This document shows, one piece after another, positions 26,562-34,586 of a stretch of 64,000 nucleotides of DNA (the first letter of the stretch is position 1; each line of letters begins with the position of its first letter). The stretch lies in NCBI GenBank assembly GCA_902141825.1, contig CABFPG010000001.1, positions 186,001 through 250,000 on the forward strand, given 5' to 3'. A model generated the notes under the pieces. It saw only the letters and a program-made list of their open reading frames with translations, had not been told where the DNA came from and did no database searches. This stretch comes from Thalassocella blandensis (lineage in GTDB: Bacteria; Pseudomonadota; Gammaproteobacteria; Pseudomonadales; Cellvibrionaceae). The position numbers were made by a program, and so were the translations under genes.

Positions 26562-26966
26562 TTAGCGTTTATTTTGATTATGTTTGGGAAAATTTTTCGG
26601 GATTGCTCGTCCTTCTAACGATTTTAAACGAGCATTCCAGTTTCCCTCACTCTCGCGGTTACAAGCTTCATCACTATCAAGAAATATTTGACGATCCAGA
26701 TGTTTCATTACTACACCTAATTTTAATAGACCCGCTTGAATATTTTTGTAGATCGCAGGCAGGTCCCCTGCGGCACCCTGCTTGCTTTCTTCCGTATCAA
26801 AAACACATACAATGATTAAACTCGCAGGAAAATTTGAAAAATCTGCTTGATGGGTAATCCATGAAAACCCTGGAATCATTTTTAGTTCGTGCTCACAAAT
26901 CCTTGTCAACAACTCCCTAATTTTACTATCCAGTTTCTTTTGCGTTTTACTTTGTGGTTTAGGCAT
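26562..26966 (-). CDS. Conserved-looking small hypothetical protein
   Basis: A 134-aa basic cytoplasmic protein, convergent with the amidase-like gene (11 bp between stops). It starts MPKPQSKTQKKLDSKIREL, with a helix rich in Lys/Glu, then a hydrophobic strand SLIIVCVFDTEE. It continues with a helical middle (IYKNIQAGLLKLGVVMKHL) and DRQIFLDSDEACNRESEGNW. I recognise no family and see no helix-turn-helix. A good GGGAGCTGAT leader precedes the ATG. Its closeness to the candidate amidase on the opposite strand does not by itself suggest immunity. Confidence 0.6.
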   Translation of the reverse strand: MPKPQSKTQKKLDSKIRELLTRICEHELKMIPGFSWITHQADFSNFPASLIIVCVFDTEESKQGAAGDLPAIYKNIQAGLLKLGVVMKHLDRQIFLDSDEACNRESEGNWNARLKSLEGRAIPKNFPKHNQNKR

Positions 26967-27058
26967 ATCAGCTCCCGGTCACTACCTTCACCCAAACCTG
27001 ATTCGAAGTTAAGGCAAATTGAAAAATGGCAAGTTAATAAAATCACATACTCTTAATT

Positions 27059-27916
27059 TCACTTCTCTCTCATAGATACTTCCGGATCTAAGTAGTCAGT
27101 ATCTATCGATATTCCTCGTTGAGAGAGTAATTTTTCTTTCCGCTCTCGCTCCTTTTTTAAGGAGACTATTTTTTTTGGTAAAAGATCTTCCCAACTATCT
27201 CTCTCAGCAGGTTCAAACATTTCTTGAAGTTTTTGGTTCGATGTGCGAAATGAGAACGTTAAAAGGTAAGCGCCCTCTTTTGAGGGATCAAGCTTTTTTC
27301 TATCTCGTCGAAAGGTCAGCTGTAAAAATGTATCATCCTTGAATAAATTCCAATAAGCCAGATCCATTTCCATCCACTGCTCCAGAGTTGGAACGTAATC
27401 AATAGGAAGGCCATAGCTGTCATCCTGTAAATAGTATTCAAATGCAGATTCACCACTTAGTCTCGGATCATCGTATGCGTGCGCCACCTGCCACTGACCT
27501 GAATCCAAATCTTTTAATAACCCCGCGATCTTTAGCCTTGCCTCATCATGCATTATTGTTTCACTTTCAGAAATACAGGCATTGACCACGACCTTAAACA
27601 CACCAGACGCAGGGCTATCGCTATCTTCGGTGCCAAGCACACTCAAAACATATGGAATCGAATAAATGTCTTTTTTGTTTTGAATCGTCACGCGTCCAAG
27701 GTTATTTCTAGGCCATTCATATTTATAAAAATTCAAACCTGCAGGCTGTTGTGTGACGTGAGCTTTCTCAGCTAAGCTGTTTTTACGTATAAATTCTTGT
27801 CCGGGTTGTCCCAGGCTAAACGTGAGAGATGTCATTTTCTCTTCCTCTTTATTCATATCGCAGGCGGAAATTAACAAAACCACCCCCACCAGCGCCATCA
27901 TATTGACAAAACGCAT
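27059..27916 (-). CDS. Lipoprotein; candidate immunity protein of the T6SS cargo operon
   Basis: A 285-aa protein with a lipoprotein signal MALVGVVLLISAC; the lipobox cysteine is at ~19 and is followed by DMNKEEE, so the +2 Asp predicts retention in the inner membrane. The rest is soluble with mixed secondary structure (KVVVNACISESE, LLTFSFRTSNQK). It directly follows the 340-aa gene (one base step) and is the last gene of the TIGR02270-thiolase-DUF4150-effector operon. Periplasmic lipoproteins are common immunity partners for effectors that act in the cell envelope. No family recognised; the role is inferred from position and signal. Confidence 0.6.
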   Translation of the reverse strand: MRFVNMMALVGVVLLISACDMNKEEEKMTSLTFSLGQPGQEFIRKNSLAEKAHVTQQPAGLNFYKYEWPRNNLGRVTIQNKKDIYSIPYVLSVLGTEDSDSPASGVFKVVVNACISESETIMHDEARLKIAGLLKDLDSGQWQVAHAYDDPRLSGESAFEYYLQDDSYGLPIDYVPTLEQWMEMDLAYWNLFKDDTFLQLTFRRDRKKLDPSKEGAYLLTFSFRTSNQKLQEMFEPAERDSWEDLLPKKIVSLKKERERKEKLLSQRGISIDTDYLDPEVSMREK

Positions 27917-28939
27917 TTAGTACACCCACAAAGCATCAGGAGAACTTTTCCAAGCAGCAATGCGATTCAGCTCGGATTCCATATAGTCTGTTTTGGAATC
28001 CATGAGATCATGAAATTGTTCTGCAGCATTGGTGATCCAGCTCATTCTGCTCTGAAAATCCTCCACTATTAAATCATCAGGGGCTTCTGATTTAAGATCT
28101 GGGTCCCTCAAGTAACATCTGTGTGAAAAAACAAGTTGATATTTTGGCGCAGCCCAGCTTAGCCACCACTGACGTTCGCGTGCTGTCCATTTTGCAAAGT
28201 TTGGATCTTCATATATTAATGGTTGTAACACCACACCCTGTTCGTGATCAGCAATAGCAAGCAAGTGCTCGAACTGAAAAGTTCGTTTTCGACTGTATGA
28301 ACTCGCTACTTCTATTCGCGCAGTATATTCAAATCCCTTTTTCAAATCATCAGATGCGTTAAAATTGTTAATTTTAGGAAGGGCAATATCCGACCAGCGA
28401 AGCTCCAAAACATTACTTTTGACAGGCTCTACAAAGTTATTAGCATCTCGCTTATCTATACAAGCCATTCCATTAAAAAAATGCTCCGGATGAAAATTGT
28501 AAAAATGGTGCGGTGGGGCAATATCACTAAAAAGCCATAAATTTCCTTTAGCCAGTCCCCAGGCAATTTCACGCGCGTCTATATTATCGTTAGTGATGAA
28601 CCCTCCAAGATAAGAACTTTGCACCTGAAATGAATCCAGCAAACAAGCGACTGTCTTGCTGGCAAAAGCACCTAAAGCCATCCAGTAATGCCGGCCTTTC
28701 TTGTCACGATTACCACCCTCTTCACTTTCCAGATAAAAACGTGCATAAGTAGCAGCGATTCGACGAGCTCGCGCAGCGTAAAGCTCAACAAGTTTATAAG
28801 TACCATCATCTTGTTGATCCGACAGCCTAATATATGAAAACTCTTGTGACTTTGACCACAGCTCATTACAGCCAATGACCACTTCATGTGCCTTGTCCGT
28901 TGAATCGTTGACGGAGTTGGTAGGTTCTGGCTCAGCCAT
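27917..28939 (-). CDS. Candidate T6SS effector (DUF2515-like)
   Basis: A 340-aa protein without signal peptide, eleven bases downstream of the DUF4150 spike gene. The central part, RIAATYARFYLESE then HYWMALGAFASKTVACLLD (~85-110), resembles DUF2515-type proteins as I recall them from T6SS loci. It is followed by an aromatic/His-rich stretch, APPHHFYNFHPEHFFNGM. A long C-terminal region ends with Trp-rich RERQWWLSWAAPKYQ and helices. Cargo encoded just after a PAAR-like protein is usually loaded on it and delivered into rival cells; the lipoprotein next to it would protect the producer. The family call is tentative and the enzymatic activity unknown. Confidence 0.5.
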   Translation of the reverse strand: MAEPEPTNSVNDSTDKAHEVVIGCNELWSKSQEFSYIRLSDQQDDGTYKLVELYAARARRIAATYARFYLESEEGGNRDKKGRHYWMALGAFASKTVACLLDSFQVQSSYLGGFITNDNIDAREIAWGLAKGNLWLFSDIAPPHHFYNFHPEHFFNGMACIDKRDANNFVEPVKSNVLELRWSDIALPKINNFNASDDLKKGFEYTARIEVASSYSRKRTFQFEHLLAIADHEQGVVLQPLIYEDPNFAKWTARERQWWLSWAAPKYQLVFSHRCYLRDPDLKSEAPDDLIVEDFQSRMSWITNAAEQFHDLMDSKTDYMESELNRIAAWKSSPDALWVY

Positions 28940-28949
28940 ACTTTATCCT

Positions 28950-29612
28950 TTAAATTTTTCCTTCGGTCGATGTAAATTTTTGCCACACCAAAAAACAGTC
29001 GATACTCTCATCCTTTTCGGTAGAACAAATATGAGTATTCCCAAACATATTGGATTTCCCATCGGCTTCATGTAACTTCGTACGATCACCTTCTGGTAGT
29101 GTTTTGTAAGCAATATTTTTTATCGGCTGCCCTAGCTCATCGTGAAATACAAACCTCAGGGTATACATATCATCCACTGAGCTATCACTGTCCGGATTCT
29201 CAGAAGCCTGACCAACGGCCCCAAAATTCATTCCAATCGTATTGCGATTATTCATTGTCGTCAGATCCATATGACGAACAACGCCTTCTCCTTCTACTTT
29301 TACATCGAAGGAATAGCTGGCAAAATGCGTTTTATCTCCCGTGGTACCAGATATGAGTCCCGTTGCAGTACCAGCCTGGTCGCCCGAGCAGCTTTGATGT
29401 GTAGAACTTTCTAATGCAGTAGAATTTCCATCGATCAATACAGAGCTGGAGCCTCCTGATAAGTCTTGCGCCTGACTCACCACGGGGTAAGGCAGAGGAG
29501 GTGTACTTGGTCCAACAGGTGTTTTACAAACGTCTGGAGCGCTACATACAGATTTATCACCACTGCCCTTATGACTAAAATTTCGTTTATTTGCAAATAC
29601 GCTACGTGTCAT
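28950..29612 (-). CDS. DUF4150 PAAR-like T6SS spike-tip protein with transthyretin-like tail
   Basis: A 220-aa protein. Residues ~1-125 match the DUF4150/PAAR-like pattern: VFANKRNFSHKGSGDKSVC, PDVCKTPVGPSTPPLPYPVV and SCSGDQAGTATGLISGTTGD, with Cys/His positions that could hold the tip metal. Residues ~140-220 (YTLRFVFHDELGQPIKN, then GNTHICSTEKDE) look like the transthyretin-like extension that some PAAR proteins use to carry effectors. There is no toxin domain, so cargo must be separate, most simply the next gene. The order TIGR02270, thiolase-like, DUF4150 resembles the vgrG1b/tse7 locus of Pseudomonas aeruginosa. Confidence 0.82.
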   Translation of the reverse strand: MTRSVFANKRNFSHKGSGDKSVCSAPDVCKTPVGPSTPPLPYPVVSQAQDLSGGSSSVLIDGNSTALESSTHQSCSGDQAGTATGLISGTTGDKTHFASYSFDVKVEGEGVVRHMDLTTMNNRNTIGMNFGAVGQASENPDSDSSVDDMYTLRFVFHDELGQPIKNIAYKTLPEGDRTKLHEADGKSNMFGNTHICSTEKDESIDCFLVWQKFTSTEGKI

Positions 29613-29621
29613 AACTACCTT

Positions 29622-30710
29622 CTAAGAAATTTGCCGGGTACTGCTTCTATCATATTCAAGTTCAACTACTGGCGTCACCAATAGAGCCCCATTCAATCCA
29701 CAATCAGAACACGCTAAAATAAGTGACGGACTAAGCCCTCCTTGACCGGGCTTATCGCTTTTAATCTCTTCATTACAGAATGAATCACTTCCATAAGAAT
29801 CATTATATGCAGCACAACTAAGCCCTATCAAGGTCATCACGAATGCGGCTCCCACATCTCCAAAATTCGCTGCAGGACGCAGGATAGGTACATCTTTAAT
29901 CATTCGATTCTGATGTCGCATGCAAGCAAGTGTGGTTTCTTTGGCAAAAGAAGGATCGCCATTTTCAGCAGAATACACGGCGCCTACATGGGCAATATCA
30001 CCTGCATTATCAAAAACTCGACCAACAGCCTCCACCAACGAATACTGCGCAGAGCTTATAGGAGGAGTTAGAGTTAACGTTACGGAACCTTGAGTTTTTT
30101 GTTGAGTACTTAACAATAAAAATACAGCACCCTCAGAAGGAATAACACCATCTGGATTCTCATCTGTCTGCAATTTACCTTGTTCATTCAAACGGCCAAG
30201 CGTCCGGAAATCAAAGTAGCTCTCAACTCCACCAACCAAAGCGTATTCACCTGCACCAGAGGACAGGTAATTATATGCCGCGTCTATGGCAGGAAATCCA
30301 CCAGCTCGACCAACAGCGAAATAACGGCTAGCGGAATAATCTAACATCACCCCTGTGTTGTGCGTTAGATGCTGCATAAACTCGGAATTCACTCCGCACC
30401 CCGGATAGGTTTTCTCCGGACCGGCTAAAAACAACGGCATTGAACATGTTGGTAGACGTGGCACGAGTTCTGACAAAGCAATTATCGAATGCTTTAACAT
30501 TCGTATCTGAGGCTGACTAAGTCCTGGGAGACGCCTGCCCGGGAGTATATTCAAAGCATCATCCGGAATAGCTGAAAAAGTAAACCCCGGCTCACCTTCT
30601 TCTATGCGCTGAAAAGTACTAAGGCCTGCGCGAAAACTGTGATAAATACTCGTTGCATCACCACCCAGTGGAGTGAGCAGTGCCAGGTCTTGAACAAATA
30701 CGGGAGACAT
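29622..30710 (-). CDS. Beta-ketoacyl-synthase-fold protein of a T6SS cargo operon, probably non-catalytic
   Basis: A 362-aa thiolase-fold protein: LLTPLGGDATSIYHSFRAG at the start and GEYALVGGVESYFDF in the core, as in beta-ketoacyl synthases, then PSEGAVFLLLS and a C-terminal half with NFGDVGAAF. Where active synthases carry the nucleophile (ACASG) this protein reads VGRAGGFPAIDAA, with no Cys, so fatty-acid condensation is unlikely. Homologues occur beside DUF4150 effectors, where they may act in loading or folding. Its start overlaps the stop of the TIGR02270-like gene by one base. Confidence 0.78.
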   Translation of the reverse strand: MSPVFVQDLALLTPLGGDATSIYHSFRAGLSTFQRIEEGEPGFTFSAIPDDALNILPGRRLPGLSQPQIRMLKHSIIALSELVPRLPTCSMPLFLAGPEKTYPGCGVNSEFMQHLTHNTGVMLDYSASRYFAVGRAGGFPAIDAAYNYLSSGAGEYALVGGVESYFDFRTLGRLNEQGKLQTDENPDGVIPSEGAVFLLLSTQQKTQGSVTLTLTPPISSAQYSLVEAVGRVFDNAGDIAHVGAVYSAENGDPSFAKETTLACMRHQNRMIKDVPILRPAANFGDVGAAFVMTLIGLSCAAYNDSYGSDSFCNEEIKSDKPGQGGLSPSLILACSDCGLNGALLVTPVVELEYDRSSTRQIS

Positions 30711-31960
30711 CAGAAAGCACCATCGAGCGAAACTTTATTGTTTATATTGGGTAAAACACGCGTAACAGTACTGCATGCCCACTCAATGGCTGCAGCTCTT
30801 CGATGGCCTTGTAGACCACTTGCTACGATATTATTAAATGGCATATCGGCTATACGATGACCGCAAAGATAACGGTGTTTTTCTACAAAGCGATTGGAGA
30901 CGGTATTCCAGTGTTTTGCTATTGCGACGGGGTCAGGACAAGGAAGCTGCTCAAAACCGTCAAGAGGCATAACTTCGTCATCTTCACTTTTGTCTTGCGT
31001 AAAATATAATTCTTCACGAACCAAGTCGATTCCTGTAATCATATTGAACGCGTGACCGGCAAGATAGCCAAATTTGGGATCTGACATACGAGCATGAAGC
31101 CAATCCATACTATCAACCAAGCCCAAAGCAGATACAGCCAAAATTGCCTGCGGAGTTTGTGTTTTATTTTTTGCCAACGAACGAACAAGATCTTGCGCTG
31201 CAGCCAATGGCAAACGCCGGGCAGATAAATTTATAGCTTCAAATTGATATTCATTAGGTGTCAGCGACAATGTCAAAAGCCTATTAAGACCCAGCTCGTC
31301 TCCAAGCAGCACCAGCGACCAGGCACTCCAAAACTGCAACGGGAGATGATCACTTTGCAACCAGATAGCCAGTCTTTTTTTCGCTTCATGCAATTTCATT
31401 TCGCCAGCTAAGCGCGCAGCCCTGGCATACATGTCAGCTTCCTCCACTGACTCGGGTGCCGCCTTCATTAGAGAAAAATTAATCTCGGGAGTTATTCGTC
31501 GGACACTACATGCCAAAAGAAATAAATGCTGAAGTAAAACATCACCAGAATTCTTCCAATAGCGTAATTTTGGTAGTAACAACCGTTCAATTGTACCAGC
31601 GGGTAACCAGCCAAGGGCAGAGGCGACTCCCGGTAACAGAGACAAACTTTCGCGAAGCATGCTCAGAACTGTTTCAAACTTTTCTCCATCCTTTGCAATT
31701 AAAGCGAGTATAGACATCACAAACAAATCACTGGCATCGCCTTCCTGCGCATTTCGCTCAACAAATGGCCAGGCATGTGACTCGTGCAACTTAATGCAAC
31801 GAAGATGACTATCGATACGACGCTCTAGCTTGGCAATTCTTGCCATATCACTTCCCACCTGCTTCAAGGCATAAGCACGCTGCCCCCAAAGCAAAGCCGC
31901 TTCATCCACATGCTGCTCTTGTAAATGTGTGAATAGAGCACTTGTATCAACTGACAACAC
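30710..31960 (-). CDS. TIGR02270 family T6SS-associated protein
   Basis: A 416-aa cytoplasmic helical protein. HEAT-like helices recur (KLRYWKNSGDVLLQHLF, FWSAWSLVLLGDELGLNRLL, AILAVSALGLVDSMDWL), followed by AFNMITGIDLVREEL and a C-terminal HRYLCGHRIADMPF. TIGR02270-type proteins accompany thiolase-like and DUF4150 genes in T6SS cargo operons; their function is unproven, with adaptor or chaperone likely. It is the first gene of the operon, with a GTG start at 31960 and AAAGG upstream. Confidence 0.72.
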   Translation of the reverse strand: MLSVDTSALFTHLQEQHVDEAALLWGQRAYALKQVGSDMARIAKLERRIDSHLRCIKLHESHAWPFVERNAQEGDASDLFVMSILALIAKDGEKFETVLSMLRESLSLLPGVASALGWLPAGTIERLLLPKLRYWKNSGDVLLQHLFLLACSVRRITPEINFSLMKAAPESVEEADMYARAARLAGEMKLHEAKKRLAIWLQSDHLPLQFWSAWSLVLLGDELGLNRLLTLSLTPNEYQFEAINLSARRLPLAAAQDLVRSLAKNKTQTPQAILAVSALGLVDSMDWLHARMSDPKFGYLAGHAFNMITGIDLVREELYFTQDKSEDDEVMPLDGFEQLPCPDPVAIAKHWNTVSNRFVEKHRYLCGHRIADMPFNNIVASGLQGHRRAAAIEWACSTVTRVLPNINNKVSLDGAF

Positions 31961-32396
31961 TCAAGTTACCTTTCCATTCAAAAATGTGAGTTCAATAAGC
32001 TCGAACGAAAAACTGAAATTATAACGATCCAATTGACGATAGACATCGCTATTTTCACATTACGGACAATAAAAGATTGCAGATTAAACGCCATGGAAGC
32101 AAGAGGAGCAAAATGGCATCAAGAACATGAAGCCAGGCAAGTATAAAAAACTGTTCTACGCTGCATACTATCACAGCATTTTGACATACCTCAGTGCTAT
32201 GGATGCTTTAAATGTTCGAACGAGGCTTAAAACGAACGCAGATACAGACGAGAGGAAAACTAAAAACAGCCTAGGAAGTTTACACCGTCGAAAAGATGTC
32301 ACCGACATCCAGTCCATGACGTCGCCCTCATCCTATTTCTTCCCTCCCCTCATACAGTTCGCCATCCCATGGAGAAAGTTAGGCAGCGCATCTCAA
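31961..32396. other. Intergenic region upstream of the T6SS cargo operon
   Basis: 436 bp between the cargo operon (reads left) and the 3' end of the PepSY gene (also minus). It should contain the operon promoter. A 117-codon plus-strand frame from 32127 runs into the PepSY gene antisense and is not credible. No repeats of note and no vgrG fragment seen. Confidence 0.5.
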
Positions 32397-33965
32397 TCAA
32401 ACACATGCCCAAACACTATCTTTAGAGATCAGACGAGCGCGTTTTCCCATCCAATAAATCACTGCCGCCAGAACAGCTAAAAACATGACAGCTAATAAAT
32501 CGAAGGCCAGCATTAGCGAATCATAACCGCTCCCCCAGCCGCTGATCACATTTGATAGCAGTAACAAAATCGTTAATACAGCCGCAGCGCCTAAAAGTAT
32601 TTGTCCGGCGCGAAACGGTCGGAGAATAAAGGCGATAATAAGACTGATGAAAAACCCCACATAATAGGCTAGCTGCTGCCAGAACTCTAACTCATAGGCC
32701 TGATGAGGCAACCATTTTACACAAAGAAAGGTCATCAACATTCCGATTGGGGTTCCCGTACACACCCCCACGGTTAATTGCGCCATAACCTGGGCAGAAC
32801 GATTCTGCACAACCGCGACTTCGTCTTTTTTCTGGCGCTTACGTCGCGTCTCTATCCACAATATATTGCCAGTTAAAAACAATAGCGCACCACTAACACC
32901 CAATAGAAAATATAGCCAGCGTACAAATTGGCCGCCAAAATTCCCAAAGTGCAAGGCAAAAAAGCTTATCACGGTTGTTGCCATGGGTCCGCTTTGACTT
33001 GGCAACATATAGCTCATGGTGACTTCAGCACTATAGGGATCATTTAAGGTGTAAGTGTATTCAGCCCCCCTTGCTAACTGCCCATCCACCAGTCCGCCAA
33101 CCCGCAAACCCGGTGAGGGTGATTCCATGCGCATATACATTAGCTCAGCAGCCTGAAACTCAGGCTCTAACACGCGTATACTTTCTATCACTTGAGTCAC
33201 CGTAGCAAGCTCATGAAGCTCACGACTTTCGGCTTGAGGTGCTGCGCGTGTAAACATAGGATTATCTTTATAAATCCAAGCCCCCATAGAATCGTAAAGC
33301 ACATCGTGAAATGCAAAAACTACAGTGGTAAAGGCAATCACAAGATGAAAAGGTAAAGCCGTAATACCCAAAATATTATGAGCGTCCAGCCAGAAACGTT
33401 TGCGGTTTTTTCCACGACGAAGACTGAATAGATCTTTTATCCAGCTGGGCAGAAAGATGATTAAGCCCGACACCATCGCAATAAAATATAACAGCGCAAT
33501 TGCCCCCATAAAGACGGTACCAAAATCTTCATGTCCAAGGCTACCGGGAATGCCCGCTGTGCGATGTAACTGATCAATAAAAGTTCCTACAGCGGACACT
33601 GTAAAAGTCGAAGTTACAAGTTCACCATATTCATCAAAGCTTGCATGCCACTCAGTTGTTGCATGAGTATCAGGATTTTCCACTACCCAGGTTGCAGGAG
33701 CAGATTGCGGCATAGCATCGGGCAAATGGATAGTAAGACGTTTTCGCGCTTGCGAGTGCTCAGCTAACACCTCTTGAATTAAATGATCATATTTTTCCAA
33801 CGGAATTTCTGGCAATGTTCCAGTATTTTTTAACGCCCATTCATTTAACGGAGCGGCGAACATCGTAAAAGCGCCAGCCAGAAAGCACACATACAAGAAC
33901 AAACCGGATATAATTCCAGTCCATGTGTGCAGTTCTTTATAGGTTTTCATAACTTCGATTCGCAT
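32397..33965 (-). CDS. PepSY-associated TM-domain protein (iron-uptake associated)
   Basis: A 522-aa inner-membrane protein. Four helices of the PepSY_TM type are seen: GIISGLFLYVCFLAGAF after ELHTWT near residue 15, LYFIAMVSGLIIFLPSW, LGITALPFHLVIAFTTVVF and WLYFLLGVSGALLFLTGN. A large periplasmic PepSY region lies in between, and three or four extra C-terminal helices follow (IGMLMTFLCVKWL onward). Members sit beside TonB-dependent siderophore receptors and are thought to help reduce or release ferric iron in the periplasm. ATG at 33965 follows CAGGATA; a second ATG at 33950 is possible. It overlaps the preceding gene by 29 bp. Confidence 0.85.
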   Translation of the reverse strand: MRIEVMKTYKELHTWTGIISGLFLYVCFLAGAFTMFAAPLNEWALKNTGTLPEIPLEKYDHLIQEVLAEHSQARKRLTIHLPDAMPQSAPATWVVENPDTHATTEWHASFDEYGELVTSTFTVSAVGTFIDQLHRTAGIPGSLGHEDFGTVFMGAIALLYFIAMVSGLIIFLPSWIKDLFSLRRGKNRKRFWLDAHNILGITALPFHLVIAFTTVVFAFHDVLYDSMGAWIYKDNPMFTRAAPQAESRELHELATVTQVIESIRVLEPEFQAAELMYMRMESPSPGLRVGGLVDGQLARGAEYTYTLNDPYSAEVTMSYMLPSQSGPMATTVISFFALHFGNFGGQFVRWLYFLLGVSGALLFLTGNILWIETRRKRQKKDEVAVVQNRSAQVMAQLTVGVCTGTPIGMLMTFLCVKWLPHQAYELEFWQQLAYYVGFFISLIIAFILRPFRAGQILLGAAAVLTILLLLSNVISGWGSGYDSLMLAFDLLAVMFLAVLAAVIYWMGKRARLISKDSVWACV

Positions 33966-34572
33966 TGGCGTTATCCTGCACTGCTACTAAAAAAAGTAGT
34001 GAATAGAAAATGAGATTACATGCCGCCAACACCATCAATAAACGCCGAACATTCACGACCAAAAAAACCAAACTCAAGGGAATAATAAAAACCGGCGTAA
34101 TCATCCACATGATCAGCTGCGATTTAACGTCATCACTGATTCCGCCAGGGCCCCACCAGGCAAACAAACCTACCAGACTGAGCGCCATAGGAAAACACAA
34201 CAGCACAGCACCGAGAATTCTTGACCACCAGAGTGCGCGATAAGCTGGCCCCTCTTTGATTTTTTGTAAGTTGAAAAATCGCTGAGTCAAGCCTTTTACC
34301 TTGACAGGAGAAGACAAGCGGGCAACAAATGGTATGATTCCCAAAGCCAGCATTTGCATGCTCATCAGCGTAAAACTTGCCGATAATGCGCCCAAATACA
34401 GGCGCATTACTGTCCAGGACATTACACACAATAACAACCAAACCACAAAGGCATGACGGAACAGTACCGGTCGTTTTTGCATCCATTGCTGATTCGGGCT
34501 ACCAAGATACAGTATTACGCTGGCCAACAGACTTGTAATTGCAGCAAGAATTATCGCTTGAACGTAGGTCAT
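33937..34572 (-). CDS. Membrane protein of the iron-uptake operon (DUF3325/DUF3649-like halves)
   Basis: A 211-aa protein with about six hydrophobic helices. The first half (AIILAAITSLLASVILYLGS, RLYLGALSASFTLMSMQML) has the outline of DUF3325-type proteins. The second (RILGAVLLCFPMALSLVGLF and MITPVFIIPLSLVFLVVNV) resembles DUF3649-type proteins. Both small families occur separately between siderophore receptors and PepSY proteins, so this may be a fusion. The family assignment is from memory and tentative; membrane location and operon membership are clear. It lies 14 bp after the receptor gene. Confidence 0.6.
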   Translation of the reverse strand: MTYVQAIILAAITSLLASVILYLGSPNQQWMQKRPVLFRHAFVVWLLLCVMSWTVMRLYLGALSASFTLMSMQMLALGIIPFVARLSSPVKVKGLTQRFFNLQKIKEGPAYRALWWSRILGAVLLCFPMALSLVGLFAWWGPGGISDDVKSQLIMWMITPVFIIPLSLVFLVVNVRRLLMVLAACNLIFYSLLFLVAVQDNANANRSYENL

Positions 34573-34586
34573 ATAATTCGAATCGC

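Noticed and set aside
26324-26815. 163-codon plus-strand frame
   Set aside because: Shadow of the amidase-like gene at its start and antisense to the 134-aa gene at its end.
32127-32480. 117-codon plus-strand frame
   Set aside because: Runs antisense into the well-supported PepSY gene and has no good start site; the composition changes abruptly along it.
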